Shown: piece after piece, positions 24,897 to 36,800 of the stretch | Numbering within the stretch: position 1 is the stretch's first letter | Layout: each line of letters begins with the position of its first letter | Assembly: GCA_017506865.1 (NCBI GenBank) | Contig: JAFCMP010000105.1 | Coordinates: 124,001-188,000 of the forward strand | Length of the DNA stretch: 64,000 nucleotides | Direction: 5' to 3' | From: Tribonema minus | Lineage: Eukaryota; Sar; Xanthophyceae; Tribonematales; Tribonemataceae | Position numbers and translations under genes: made by a program | The notes under the pieces: generated by a model | Databases searched by the model: none | What the model saw: only the letters and a program-made list of their open reading frames with translations | Told to the model about the DNA's origin: nothing

Positions 24897-25238
24897 TGAA
24901 TCAGATTGACCATAAAGGACACATGCCCTAGGGTTAGGGTTTGACTGTGGATCATGTTCATGAATGAACTGTGGTCTGAGTCAGATGGATACCCTCAACT
25001 GGCATCAGTAATGGTCTCTCACTCCACAGTCTCCACACGGCTCCAAGGTCTGTGAACAAGACCGCCACCCCTGAGGAGGTTCCACCTCCGCATCATCCAG
25101 CATCGAGTGCCAAGGAGGATCGGCCTCCATCTCTGAGCCTCAAACACCACCCACTCCAGCAGGAGCTGCTAGCTATTCAGGTGTGTGTCTCCAACTCTTG
25201 ATACCTCAAGTCTGTGTGCTCACAGGACAGAGCACTCA
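24897..25238 (+). repeat. 342-bp LTR (copy A)
   Basis: It starts TGAATCAGATTG and ends GAGCACTCA (TG...CA). Two more 342-bp copies exist, 27187-27528 (-) and 53627-53968 (+). The LTR contains CCCTAGGGTTAGGGTTT and an exon-like open stretch. The sequence after it (TTTTGGCAACCAAAGAC) is where a primer-binding site would lie. The 5 bases flanking the outer pair of direct LTRs (24892-24896 and 53969-53973) do not match, so no simple target duplication is seen. Confidence 0.88.
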
Positions 25239-27186
25239 TTTTGGCAACCAAAGACAGCTGTTCCTAGCTTTCTCCTCGCTAGCGCACGCGCTACCCTGCT
25301 CCTACGCGCTCGGCTTTGTGCAAACTTCGTGATCTGGAATTCTTGAAGTTTCGCGAACCACCTTGGAGCTCCACGTTAAGTGCTCGCCACGGTGATTGCA
25401 TGAGCGTTTCGTCCGGTGGCACGGCTTCCTATCACGCGTGCATGCGCAGTGTTCAGGCTGCGCCACATGGCGGTCTTCACATCGCATTGTTCTGGAATGC
25501 AACTGCTTGCATGGCGTGGGCATCGCGTTTGCGTGTATGTATCGCCTGCTTGTACCCAACGCCGCGAGGCATTCCCACTCTGGACCTCTCTGAGGCCGGA
25601 GGCTGCCTCGAGCAGCATCACCAAATTCAATAAAGTGACGCAGAAAGAGCACTTGGTTGACCAGGGCATGCATAGCAACACCCGTTTCTTCCGGTATCTC
25701 TGCACTTTCTAGCAGCCGCTTCACTGCTGAGCAAAACGCATCTCTTTTCTGCATGGTGATGAAAGCCTCCCTGCTCAGCATGGCTGGTACTGGGACTTTA
25801 TTCTGGCTTTCCTCTCCCCCTTCTTTTGAAGGATCCCGGGCAGGCTCTGGTCTCGGGATTGTTCTTTTGCGTTTTTGAGGTGGAGAAGCATTCGCTTCGC
25901 CTGGGCCCTGATCGGCGCTGTCTGCAGAGTGCGAGCCAGTAGAAGGCTCCTGCTCAACTTCTGAATCAGCGACTTGCTCGCCTTCGGGTTGAAAGGCATG
26001 TTGCCACTCGGCATCTAGTGCATCATCGCTGGATTGGGATGCTTGGAGGATGCGTGCCTTCAAATTGGTGCAGTGTAGCTCCCATGGATCGCTGTGCTGC
26101 AAATTCAGGAATCTTTGGAGACCGGATGTGGTGACGCGCTGCGATCTAACTCTGGAGGGTCGGTAAGCACTGGAGTATCATCAAGCAGTGCATCTTCATC
26201 TTCCAGTATTTCTTGCAGCTCTTGGAAGCACTCTAACAAATCAATTTGAAATTGAAATTGACACCGGTGATGCTGAGCCAATCGCCCAAAAGGCCAGAAG
26301 GTGGGACAAGAAAGAAGCTGATTACATCATGCAGCACATCGAAGCGGTGTATGCACGTGGCCAGATAGAGCCAGCGGACGGTCCATGGGCTTGTAATCCA
26401 GTACTAGCTGTGCAGGGAGACAAGATACGCTTTTGCGTTGACTTCCGCAAGCTCAATTCTGTCACAAGGAAGGACAGCCATGGGTTGGGCAACATTGATG
26501 ACTTGCTTCAAAAAGTCCAAGAGGCAGCCATACTGTCATCAATAGACATGGCAGCAGGGTATCATCAGATTCCCCTTGCAGAAGATGCCAGAGCCAAGAC
26601 TGCATTCAGAGCACCCAATGGCTCGCTGTGGCAATACAAAGTGGCCCCATTTGGATTGGTCAATTTGCCCGCACAATTCACGCGATTCATGCACCACATA
26701 CTGGGCGCTGCCCTCGGCACCCATGTCCTGGTATATGTAGATGATGTGCTGGTATACAGCAAGGACATGGAGTCACACCTACAGCATCTAGACAATGTCC
26801 TCAAGCGAATCATTGCTGCCGGAATGAGTGTGGCAAGGCATAAGTGCCAATTGTTCAAAGCTGAGGTCAAGTTCCTAGGCCACATAGTAGGACCCGATGG
26901 TGTTCGTCCCGACCCTGAAAAGGTTCAGGCCATGAAAGGCATGAGCGCACCGCTCAAGAATGGAGTGCCAGACAAGCAGCTAGTTCAAGCTGCCTTGGGC
27001 CTCTTCAATGGTGTAAACTCTTGGTTGACCAGGGCATGCATAGCAACACCCCTGTCTTCCGGTATCTCTGCACTTTCTAGCAGCCGCTTTACTGCTGAGC
27101 AAAACGCATCTCTTTTCTGCATGGTGATGAAAGCCTCCCTGCCCAGCATGGCTGGTACTGGGACTTTATTCTGGCTTTCCTAAAAA
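25239..27186. mobile_element. Scrambled Ty3/gypsy fragments between oppositely oriented LTRs
   Basis: Reading left to right: 25239-25651 is probably element leader not found elsewhere here. 25652-26235 is the RNase H-integrase spacer in minus orientation. 26236-27010 is the RT domain in plus orientation (FCVDFRKLNS, YVDDVLVYS). 27011-27181 repeats part of the spacer in minus orientation. Both junctions around the RT piece are abrupt, so the open frame 26188-27183 is a chimera and not a gene. It is bounded by LTR A (+) and LTR B (-). The structure suggests template switching or self-integration during reverse transcription, or later rearrangement. Confidence 0.8.
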
Positions 27187-27528
27187 TGAGTGCTCTGTCC
27201 TGTGAGCACACAGACTTGAGGTATCAAGAGTTGGAGACACACACCTGAATAGCTAGCAGCTCCTGCTGGAGTGGGTGGTGTTTGAGGCTCAGAGATGGAG
27301 GCCGATACTCCTTGGCACTCGATGCTGGATGATGCGGAGGTGGAACCTCCTCAGGGGTGGCGGTCTTGTTCACAGACCTTGGAGTCGTGTGGAGACTGTG
27401 GAGTGAGAGACCATTACTGATGCCAGTTGAGGGTATCCATCTGACTCAGACCACAGTTCATTCATGAACATGATCCACAGTCAAACCCTAACCCTAGGGC
27501 ATGTGTCCTTTATGGTCAATCTGATTCA
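27187..27528 (-). repeat. 342-bp LTR (copy B), 3' LTR of the minus-strand element
   Basis: Same length and TG...CA ends as copies A and C, in minus orientation. It is directly preceded (on the minus strand) by a purine-rich tract, AGAAGGGGGAGT, the expected polypurine primer of plus-strand synthesis. Confidence 0.9.
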
Positions 27529-27769
27529 ACTCCCCCTTCTTAGAATCAGCGTCGCCCTCGACGCTGGGCATCATTGAGTGAAATTGCTTGGAGTTCTTAA
27601 CCTTACTCGTCACGTCATCGCCATTTAAACCCACTCAGGGCAGGGGTGGTGCTGTAGCCATTCTTCATCGGTGTGGAAACCGGAAAGTAAAAAGTATTTA
27701 CTAGCTACTTAAAATTATAAATAAATTGCACCTCTCAATCTTAATATGGGTCTTATGCCCTTGTTACTT

Positions 27770-28301
27770 ATGATCTTGTATTTATAGCAGCCCCAAGGTG
27801 GGCTTGATGCGTTGGATAAGAATGCAAAAAACTAAAATCGGACGGGCCCTTAGAGCCCTGCGTTGCAGGCTTGTACTAGACTCATGGGGGGCAGACACAG
27901 CGGCACCCAGTCTGAGCCACACCTATCGTAGCCGATGTCTCCATCTCTTGAGCGAAAACGCCGGAGGACCGCGGTTATGCCTCTAGTATACATTTGGGCC
28001 AGAGGCGCCCGGTCCTCGATTCCTTGCCTAAGCACGCCGCTGACGTGCCTGGCCGAGGTTCTCTTTCTTGCGTGTTCAAGCAAACGATCTACAGTGTGCC
28101 CTGATGCTATCCGTATCCCCATGTTCCAATATCCCCTGCTGCTGCCCAAAGCCGTATCCTCACCACACGCGACTCCGCAGCTCCTGCTCACAGCCAGCAT
28201 CTCCCATCCCCTTGCTGCCTGATGCACCCTCGCCACCATCAGCGCCACCGCGAGTGCTGCCGCACCTCTCGGTGCTAACGAGCAGTAGTACTCAAATGTT
28301 G
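27770..28301. mobile_element. 532-bp insertion in the 3' UTR of element 1
   Basis: Element 2 has an uninterrupted 3' UTR at the matching place. In element 1 it is split by 532 bp flanked by 9-bp direct repeats TTGTTACTT (27761-27769 and 28302-28310), a target-site duplication. No terminal inverted repeats were seen. A 132-codon minus frame inside (27850-28248) has no recognised domain. Nine-bp duplications are usual for Mutator-like elements, but without inverted ends that class is only a guess. Confidence 0.75.
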
Positions 28302-28353
28302 TTGTTACTTGTATGATATGGGCATCTCAGACCATTTGTCAAATTGCTGCAGT

Positions 28354-30024
28354 TTAGACCCTTTGCCTCTTGTTCGTGCCACTTTGTTGCACTTGGCTGA
28401 GTGACTGTGCCCTTTTGGCTGGTGTGCAGTCACCATTTGAAGCCTTGAGTCTCTTTAGTGCAGGCTGCTGTGAGTCGTTGACATCATTTGCTGTAGCATT
28501 GGCCACTTCAATATCACTAGCCTGAAAAGTGTCAGCATTGACCAACTCTGGGTCTTCAACTTCAACTTCATGGACTTCGCCAGCATTATTGCTGTCGCAA
28601 CAGAGCAGTAGGTTCCATGATGACTGTGGTCCATCGCCCTTTGGGATGTAATAGCCTGGCCGCAACTTCAACCTGCGAACCTTGCCATCAGCGAACTTCA
28701 CATCAAATGTGTGCTGCCCACTGCGGGGGTAATACTTGATCAGTTCGCCCCTGCCCCATCCCGTGGCAAAGTGGTATCTGACCACCTCACCAAGGTATTT
28801 CTCTCCAAAATCTGAGGGCATGACCGGGCTGACCAGTAACTTCAACTGTGGTCGTTTGCGTGCAGGTGTAGCTGCACCATTAAGCTCTGCTTGCCGCTTA
28901 GCCCTTTGTGTGACTGCCTCTGCCAATCTCATACCCTGCTTGAGCTGTGTTGCAGTCATTTCTTCCCAGTCACCATCTTCATAGCGCACCCGCCAATATG
29001 GGCTCATGTAGTTGCGCACTTCACCCCAGACATAGGTCAAGGTGTCACCCTGGACATCAGAAGGGTCGCGCCATTCACGCACTACTGCTGTCCCCTTTGG
29101 GAATTTCTGCAGTGCTTCTTCTTTGCGCATGTGGGAATCTTTTGATGGTGCAGGTCTGGCTGCATGTGGGGGTATGCTTCCTCCCAATCTGAGCTCATAT
29201 AGGGCATGGAAATTGTCCAATGTCCATGTGCTGACCTTCAATTCCTTCAGCATGGTGTCCTCTGAGACCCACTCAGAATTATTTCCATCACGGGAGAGCC
29301 ACTTGTAACTCCACGTGTCATCTTCTTCGAGCTTTCGGTCAACAATGCGATATATCTTGTCAGCACCTTCAAGATGTTCAAGCATTGCGGGACTCAGCTG
29401 GGCGGGTACGCCTGATGCCTCCAAATGGGCGGGGCGCAGATTGTATGGCTTCATATTCTGTACATGCCCGCGGGTGTGCTTGATTTTCCTTCCCATCATG
29501 CGGCATGTGTTAGAGAGGCCAGATCTGTCCGCTGCCGCAACCAGCTTCCATGGTCCGCTGAATTTGTCGTCCAAGGCGTCTGATCGGCCTTCTTCTCTGG
29601 GACGTCTGAGTAGGACACAATCGCCCACTGTAACTTTCAAGGCGCGTTTGACCAGCTCATTGATCTTCTTCACTCTCTCTCTGCGTCTCTCAAATGCCTT
29701 GGCTATGCACTCCTCAGCCATTTGCATGTACTCGATCCGCCTCTCAATGTCATGGTGCAAGTCAGGAGGGACTTCACCATTGTCCATGAATGCGTCATGG
29801 GGCAGATGAGCTTCACGGCCATGAACGCAGAAGAATGGTGTAAGGCCTGTCTCTTCCCTTGGGACATGTCTCAGGGCAAATTGCACAAACTCAATGCCTT
29901 CAGCCCAATACCCAGAACCGCAGTGCTTGCTTAACGCGCATATTCATGTGCTCCGCAGGGCCATTTGTCTGTGGGTGGTAGGCAGAGGTGTCGATCTTGT
30001 GTACTTTTATTATATTCCACTTGT
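28354..30024 (-). pseudogene. Element 1 integrase C-terminus, chromodomain and Tudor-like modules
   Basis: The 510-codon open part (28354-29886) begins in the integrase C-terminal half and runs through a chromodomain-like segment (IYRIVDRKLEEDDTWSYKWL, then WVSEDTML) and two Tudor-like segments (YWRVRYEDGDWEEMTATQL; GHTFDVKF-type ADGKVRRLKL). Compared with element 2 it has a short deletion just upstream (near 29910-29915, where element 2 reads CAGACCAAACACAAGAG), which breaks the frame to the integrase core. The non-LTR element at 30039 separates it from the rest of pol. See element 2 for the intact version of these domains. Confidence 0.8.
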
Positions 30025-30028
30025 GTAC
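29996..30028. repeat. 15-bp micro-insert with 9-bp target duplication (in element 1)
   Basis: TTTTATTATATTCCA (30005-30019) lies between two copies of CTTGTGTAC (29996-30004 and 30020-30028). It is the element 1 version of the micro-insert at 51660-51674 and was therefore present before the two elements separated. Confidence 0.85.
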
Positions 30029-30787
30029 CTTCATCATCGACAGCCCAACCTGCGTGTGTACAGCATGTTAGGAGGAGCCGCTGGCGGAGCGGCGGCGCGG
30101 AAGGCGAGGATGCACAGGGGACACTGAGGGCACAGCAGCACCGCACGCTCAACCTGTCAGCCTGGCTACAGCCCGAGGACTAGAGAGCGGATTTCGCTCC
30201 ACCGCGGGCCTGTGGCGAACAAGGCCAGACACGCAGCGTGGGTCGCCGGTGACAGCAAGTAAGCCTCGCATTGATTTTGCTAAAGCTACCTACGCACACA
30301 GCGACATCGGCCGAAGCACAAGAAGGGCAAACTAAACCAAAAAAAAAAAGAAAACATCAGACGATATCGCCGTCGACGGATCGGGAAGGGGGAACCTAGG
30401 GCACACTGGATCGCAGGACAGAAGATAGCAGTTCACCAGATTAAGGTTTGAACGCTTGCTGACCAGCTTGATTTGCAGCCGCACAAGGGACCTCGCCTGG
30501 CAGAGACTGACTGCATTCAGCACACGCACAGACACGACAGGATCACGACACTGCAGCGGCAAGGACACGAATTGCACAGCATTGCATTCAACCTAGCTGC
30601 CTTGTGTTGGTCAGAGGCAGAGAGCTTGAGCACACCGACTCGTTCCACCACCGCTCGTTTCACGACGGCGTGAAAAGCACCTCACCAGATACACCAGAGC
30701 AGGGTGAGATTTTGAACTGGAAGTGGTATAGCTGTGCAGGGACGAGTTCGCGGTAGGCAGCCGCGCTTTCGAGATCGAGCCTGGGCT

Positions 30788-30821
<34 letters not shown>

Positions 30822-30837
30822 CTCTCGCCCCTCAAAG

Positions 30838-33800
30838 TTGCCTTTCAAAGCTATGGCCCTCCACTGGCTTACCAGCCCTGCCTCACATGGGGAGGGGTCA
30901 CCTCTGAAACGCAAACGGGGACAGCGCAACCACGGGCTGAATACTGGCTTGTGGTGGTGGCAGGTCAAAGCTGCACGCCAATCTGACACACGCCGCAGAC
31001 GCCGCCATGGTGTTGGCCGTTGGGTACGCCTAGCGATACCGCCGCCGCCACCGATCCCGGGCCCGCCGCCAATTTCGGGCCCGCCGCCGATCCCAGGCCC
31101 GCCGCCGATACCGGGCCCGCCACCGATCCCGGGCCCGCCGCCGATACCGGGCCCGCCGCCGATCCCGGGTCCGCCACCGATTCCGGGCCCGCCGCCGATA
31201 CCCGGCCCGCCACCACCTCAGCTGATGGCCCAGAGCTCTAGACCGCGGCCGATGCCAGAGGTGCCAGTATGCAGTCAGGTTGCAGAGCTGTGCAGAAGCA
31301 TGCGCAGACTACACTTGTCGTCAGCCGACTCGGACGAGCCTCAGGGCAGTGGCAGCCATGCGCACGTCAAGAAGCGCCGCCGCCATCTGACCAGCCCAGG
31401 TGCCAGTAATCATTGTAACAGGGGATGCTCACAGACGAAGCGCCCGCGGCATCAGCCTGCCAGTGACTCGGAGTCTCAAGCGGCGAGTTTACGGGAGGCT
31501 CTGCCGCCAACAGCGATAATTGTACTGAGCTTGGTGGTACTACCACCACCAGCGGCAAGTACACGCCGTCGGGCGACACTGCCGCCGGATCCACCAGTAG
31601 CGACAACGCCAATGCCAAAACGACGATCGCGGCGGAAAACGCCTTTAGTGACGGCTGCCACTGCCGCACCAGCGGCGGGGCCCGCACCGGCCAACCAGGT
31701 GGTTGCACAGCCACGGACGACTGTCACAGCCGCCGCTGCATGCGGTCGCAAGGTTACCTCCGACTTAACGGCGGCGGCAACGCCACGTGCGGCAGACATG
31801 GTGCCAAAACCACCGGCAGCCGCTGCCGCATCAGATGGCCAACGCGGGGCAGCTGCATCCCGGCGGGGTCGGCGCCGCGGCGCCAACGCTGGGCCGCCCC
31901 TGGGCCGCCTCGGAAGCATTGGCAGCATCAACCGCCCAGAGTCGCCGTGTGGCAAACTGAGTGCGCTGGCAAAGGCGGTCACCATGACCGTGCCCGTACC
32001 GATGGAAGTTGGCGAACCTACTAGTGGGCCAGCGGGTCACCAGAGACGGATCACGTCGCGGCCTTCGCAGCCAGCTAGCAGCGGCGCCTCTCCCCAGTGG
32101 CATCCCGGTCCTCAGCCGATGGAGGTCACCGCAGCGGCAACCCCATGTGCTGCAGACATGGTGACAACAGCACCAGCGGCCGCTGCTGCACCGGGCGGCG
32201 AACGTGGGGCGGCTGCACCCCGGCGGGGTCGGCGCCGCGCCAGCGCCCAAAGCACTGGCAGCGTCACCCGCCCAGAGCCACAGTCTGGCGGTGCGCTGGC
32301 AAAGCCGGTCACCGTAACCATGCCTGTACCGATGGAAGTTGGCGAACCTGGGCCGGCGGGTCACCAGAGACAAATCACGTCCCGGTCTTTGCAGCCAGCT
32401 GGCAGCGGCGCCTCTCTGTCAGGCGGCAGCGTCACCTCTGACGGTAACAGTCGCAACGGGCACCCAATATCCGGCATCACCGCTAGGACAGATCTGGCGC
32501 CCGCCAAGATACACGCTGCCAACCGGAAGGTCAATATCCCGGGGCTGGACTGCCGCATGTGCGACAAGTTCATAGTGCGAGCAAATCCTCGCGCCCTGGA
32601 CAAGAATTGCCCAGCGGCACACGCATGTGCACACCAGCGCACGCGCCACACAGGGAAAGGGAAGCAATTTGCAGAACTGCATGTTCAGCTTTTCCTAGAC
32701 CACCGACCAATATGCGGCGGCCTGGAGCAGGTCTGCGATGGGTGCGGCAACCTCTTCATCAGACGCACAGCAGCAAGCGCCACGACACCATCTGGTGATC
32801 TAGGGGCCCTGGACCAGTGCGACGTGTGGCGCTGCGCCGACTGCCTCGCAGGCCCGGTCGCCGCGACAGCATGCACACTGTCAGGCTGTGACCGTGCATC
32901 AGGCCATGATCACATTGCTGACATACACACCCGACCAACGACATGCGCGGCGGCAGCGGGTGGTGCAGCTGTTGGTGGGGGGAATAGCCTGAAGCCAACA
33001 GCCGCGCTGCTCGCCGCCGCTAGCAAATGTGGTCCCATACGCAAAATCCTCGGATGCGAGCACCTGGGGGTGGACCCCAGGCAAGCCCATGCATCTACGT
33101 TGGACGGTGTGGCAGTTGCGCCGCTGCCGAGACTGACCCGGAGCAGCACAATGGGTGTGCTGCCTGGCGAAAGTCGTGCTAGCGATAGCGGCGCAACGAT
33201 GTCAAGCAACGATCGTGTGCCCAGCACACCTGGCAGTGCAGCAGCTGCTGTCGCAGCGGGCGCTCAGTCTAGCGAATGCCCCAGGGACCCGACGGGATCT
33301 CACTGGCAAGGCTTGCTGGGGGCGGCTGGCGCACTCGCGCGCAGGGTACGTGCACTGGCCCTTGCCCCCAATCGGGCACGCGTCACGGTGCTTTGCGCTT
33401 GGCCGACGGGTACCAAGCTTGAACCCGGCCGCACGTCACGCCGACTGCACGCGCCAGCAACACAGACCCTGCTGGGCCGGACTCCCTGCGCACCGCTGGT
33501 GAATCAGATGCATGACCTGACGGTCACGTTCAGCTTGCTCTCCCTCCGAGAAGAGGGTAACGACCTGGCAGCGGTGTTTGACCAACTCTCCCTTAGGGAA
33601 CCGGTCGTTGCCAGGTCGCCTCGCCAGCCAGCCGGGAAACATGGCGAGTCAGACGTAACGCAGGCCGGTGATAACAGCACCCACGCAACAATGACCGAGA
33701 CAGCATCTGTCACGGCTATGGTTGCCAGTGGAAAGCGCAGTCGACGCAGAGGTAAACACAGACGGCGGACGCAGGAGCGACAGGCCCAGTGCGACAATTC

Positions 33801-36800
33801 TCCTGCACCCCTAGGGCAGCTGGCACCAGCCACCACACCGCCAAGGGGCGGTGCCTCTGCCCCCTCAGCACCAATATCCGGGCCGGCGAAGGTCACCACC
33901 GTGACGGTGGCGACCCGGATACCCTCAACCGTGTGCCATACAGTCACCGTGGAGGAGCAGCAAGACGCGCTGGCAAAAGCCACCAACTATGGCTTTTCCA
34001 CTTGGCACACGGGCCTGCAGGCACTCCACAAACAGGCGCTTGGGGAAAACACAGCGACGCTAGCACGTGGTGGGGAGCTTCGCCCCGTGAGCAACGTGGG
34101 CAACGGCAACTGCCTGATTCATACAGCTCTACACGGCATAGGCAGCGTCGCAGTTGAGCACGGACTGCCGGCCCCAGCGCTGGTGATTGCCATGCGAGAG
34201 GCACTGCTGGACGGGATGGTGGCATACGTCACGCAGGGGGCGGGCAAACAAGGGGCCAGCATGTCATCGATGCGTCAACTGACCGCGCATGCCGCAGCCC
34301 AACCTGCGTGTACACGTGAACAATTCGACACGTACGGGACACGCGCTCGCTGCCTCGCAATCGAGTACGGCACAAATGAAACGGATAGCAAGGACAGCGG
34401 GCACACGCTCCTGCTGCAACGCCTACAGGAAGAGGGCGTGTGGGGACGGCCCCTCGGTTTGTCTGTGTGGGCCATTGTTGCAGCGGTCTACGCGGTCTCG
34501 GTGACGGTGTGGCAGGCCAAGCCTCAGGCCACTGGCAGCACGCAAAAATCAACAGGGCTGGTGCTGGCACAACTGATGGGGCTGCCAGCGGTATTCGCAC
34601 CGGCGACTCCAGCTCAGCCTGACTGCCATCTGGATGTGCTGTGGACGCCGCCTGGGCTATATACAAATGTGGGACACTTTGAACTGCTTGTCGCCCCTGC
34701 GGCAGCTCCGCCCTTGCCAACCACTATGACAGCGTCGGCGACCACTCAAGCTGACAGCACCCACATCACGGCTCCGAGTCGGACACAGCCCCGTACTGCG
34801 CTGCAGTTGCCACAGCAGCCTGAGCCACTGAGGTGTCCACTATGCACACTGGCATTTTGGCAGCTTGGTCAGAAAGAGGACAGCAAACAGCGAGGCAAAC
34901 TGTCAGCTGCGAGCCGCATGGCACCGGTAGTGGCCCACTTCAACGGTGGTAGCTGCACGAGGTCGATGCTGAACCCTGAGGCGAGCACATCACACTGTCA
35001 GCAAAATCCGGCGGCAACATACGCCAAGGGCATCCGGCAGCAGGTTGATCACGACCCATCCGGTGACCGTGCCCCTTCAGGCAGCAGTACCTGCAGCACT
35101 GGGGCACACCATGCCAAGCATGTGCAGGAGATGAGCACCATGTATGGTTGCACGGCAGAAGACTTCCTACGGGCGGTAAGGAAGCTGAGTGCATGCACAG
35201 GTGCCTGCGGCCTGGTCCATATGTCAGCCAGCGCGGGGCAGAGGCAATGCGCGCTGACCTCGCCATGCCACACGTGTCGACGGAATGGAAGCGCCCCCAC
35301 GCGCGCACGCCCGGCAGTACCCCCGGGCCAGTCCGAGGGCGGGGGTGCGGGTAGCGACGGCGCGGCCGCGGCGGCGGGGGCTGCCGCAGCGACACCTCCA
35401 AAACTACCGGCGGTGCCGGCTAGTGGCGCTGCCAACTCAAAGTCTAGCAAGAAACGCCCGGCGGCCACGGCAACCGGCGCGCAACGCCGGCGCCGAACGG
35501 CAGCTGCTGCGGCACCGCCTAGCAGCGCCGGCAGCCGCACTCAGTCTGACAGCCTGAGGCTGCAGGACAGCAGCCCCCCCCACGGGACGGCCGTGGGATG
35601 GGCGGACATGGACGTGGACCCGCCGGACGATGCCGCGTCACCGCCCCCCCCGACCACCACCACCAGTGGCAGGCCCTCAAAGCCCCAGGCACGAGCATCC
35701 CTGGCTTGGGACCTCTCGACGCCCTCGGTCGTCCACGCACTTGACCAGACCAATGAGGCGGATCTACTGCTGCTGCGGTTCACCACGACTGCCAACCCCT
35801 TCCGCACTCAGCTGCAGTGCACCCAGTGGGCACGGCTAGTGGAGCACGCCACACGACTACTGGCGGACGCCACAGACAGTGCACGTGAGGCGGCACGGGT
35901 GCGCCTCCACCATGGTGCCGGGGCGTTTGCTCATCAGGTTTCTCAGACTCTAGTGCAGCGCGGCTACAGGCTGCTGCACCTGCTAGCAGCGATGGCCTTT
36001 GGTAGGCAACCGGAGGGAACCGGTATGCCGCCTGCGGCCCGGCTGGCAGCGTTGCTGTCTGGCGACTTCGCGGAGCTACTGAGAAAGACGCTGTCAGCAG
36101 CAGCGGCGCTGCGGGCCCCCAAACCAAACAACGCAGCTATGGCGTCGGCACAAACGAACTTCGATGCCGACTGGACGGAGGCTGACTCCAGGCAGCAAAC
36201 AGCATGCGCTGCCCTCTCAGGCAAGCGACGGGGGGTAGGCTTGGCTGCCGCACGACTAGAGGCGCGTGAAGCATGCGCCCCAGCAGACGAGGTCACGGCA
36301 CAGGTGCTGGCAGCAAAGCACCCTGAAACTGGCACCCGGCCGGGGGTAGTCGATACGCCAATGGAGCAAGTGCGCGGCCTGGTACGCGACGCCCGGCGGC
36401 ACTGCTTACACAGCGCAGGGGTGGCAACGACCACCGGGCCAGCTGGCAGCGGCAGTCCTGTCTTCGAATCGGGTCAGGCACATGATCACAGCGATAGGCC
36501 TGAGGATGCTGCCAGCGCAGCCGGACGGCGCCTCGAGGTGGAGGCGGCAGACATACTGTCGACCTTGTCCGCAGCAGGGGCGGGGAAGGCAGGAGGGCTG
36601 GACGGCCTACGCTATGAACACCTCTTGATGGCCGCTGGGCCTGGTGCACCAGTGAAAGCAGCCACCCGCCCCGTGAGCAGTGCCTCGCCAGGACTAGCTG
36701 GTGATTCAGAATCAGATGTGATGGAACCGGCATTCGCTCATCACCTGGCCAAGGTGTTCACGACGCTGCTTGTTGAGCCCGAACTGCTGCCGGAGCAATC

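Noticed and set aside
25030..25180. Exon-like open stretch with AG...GT borders, first taken as exon 2 of the unknown gene
   Set aside because: It recurs in all three LTR copies, and joining it to exon 1 would give an early TGA (151 nt, wrong phase). It is LTR sequence; rare exonisation remains possible.
26188..27183. 331-codon frame with an RT domain, as a stand-alone gene
   Set aside because: Its ends come from antisense fragments of the same retrotransposon; it is a chimera made by rearrangement.
31476..31985. Long antisense frames across the non-LTR polyprotein
   Set aside because: They are GC-rich shadow frames of the 2943-codon ORF without domains.
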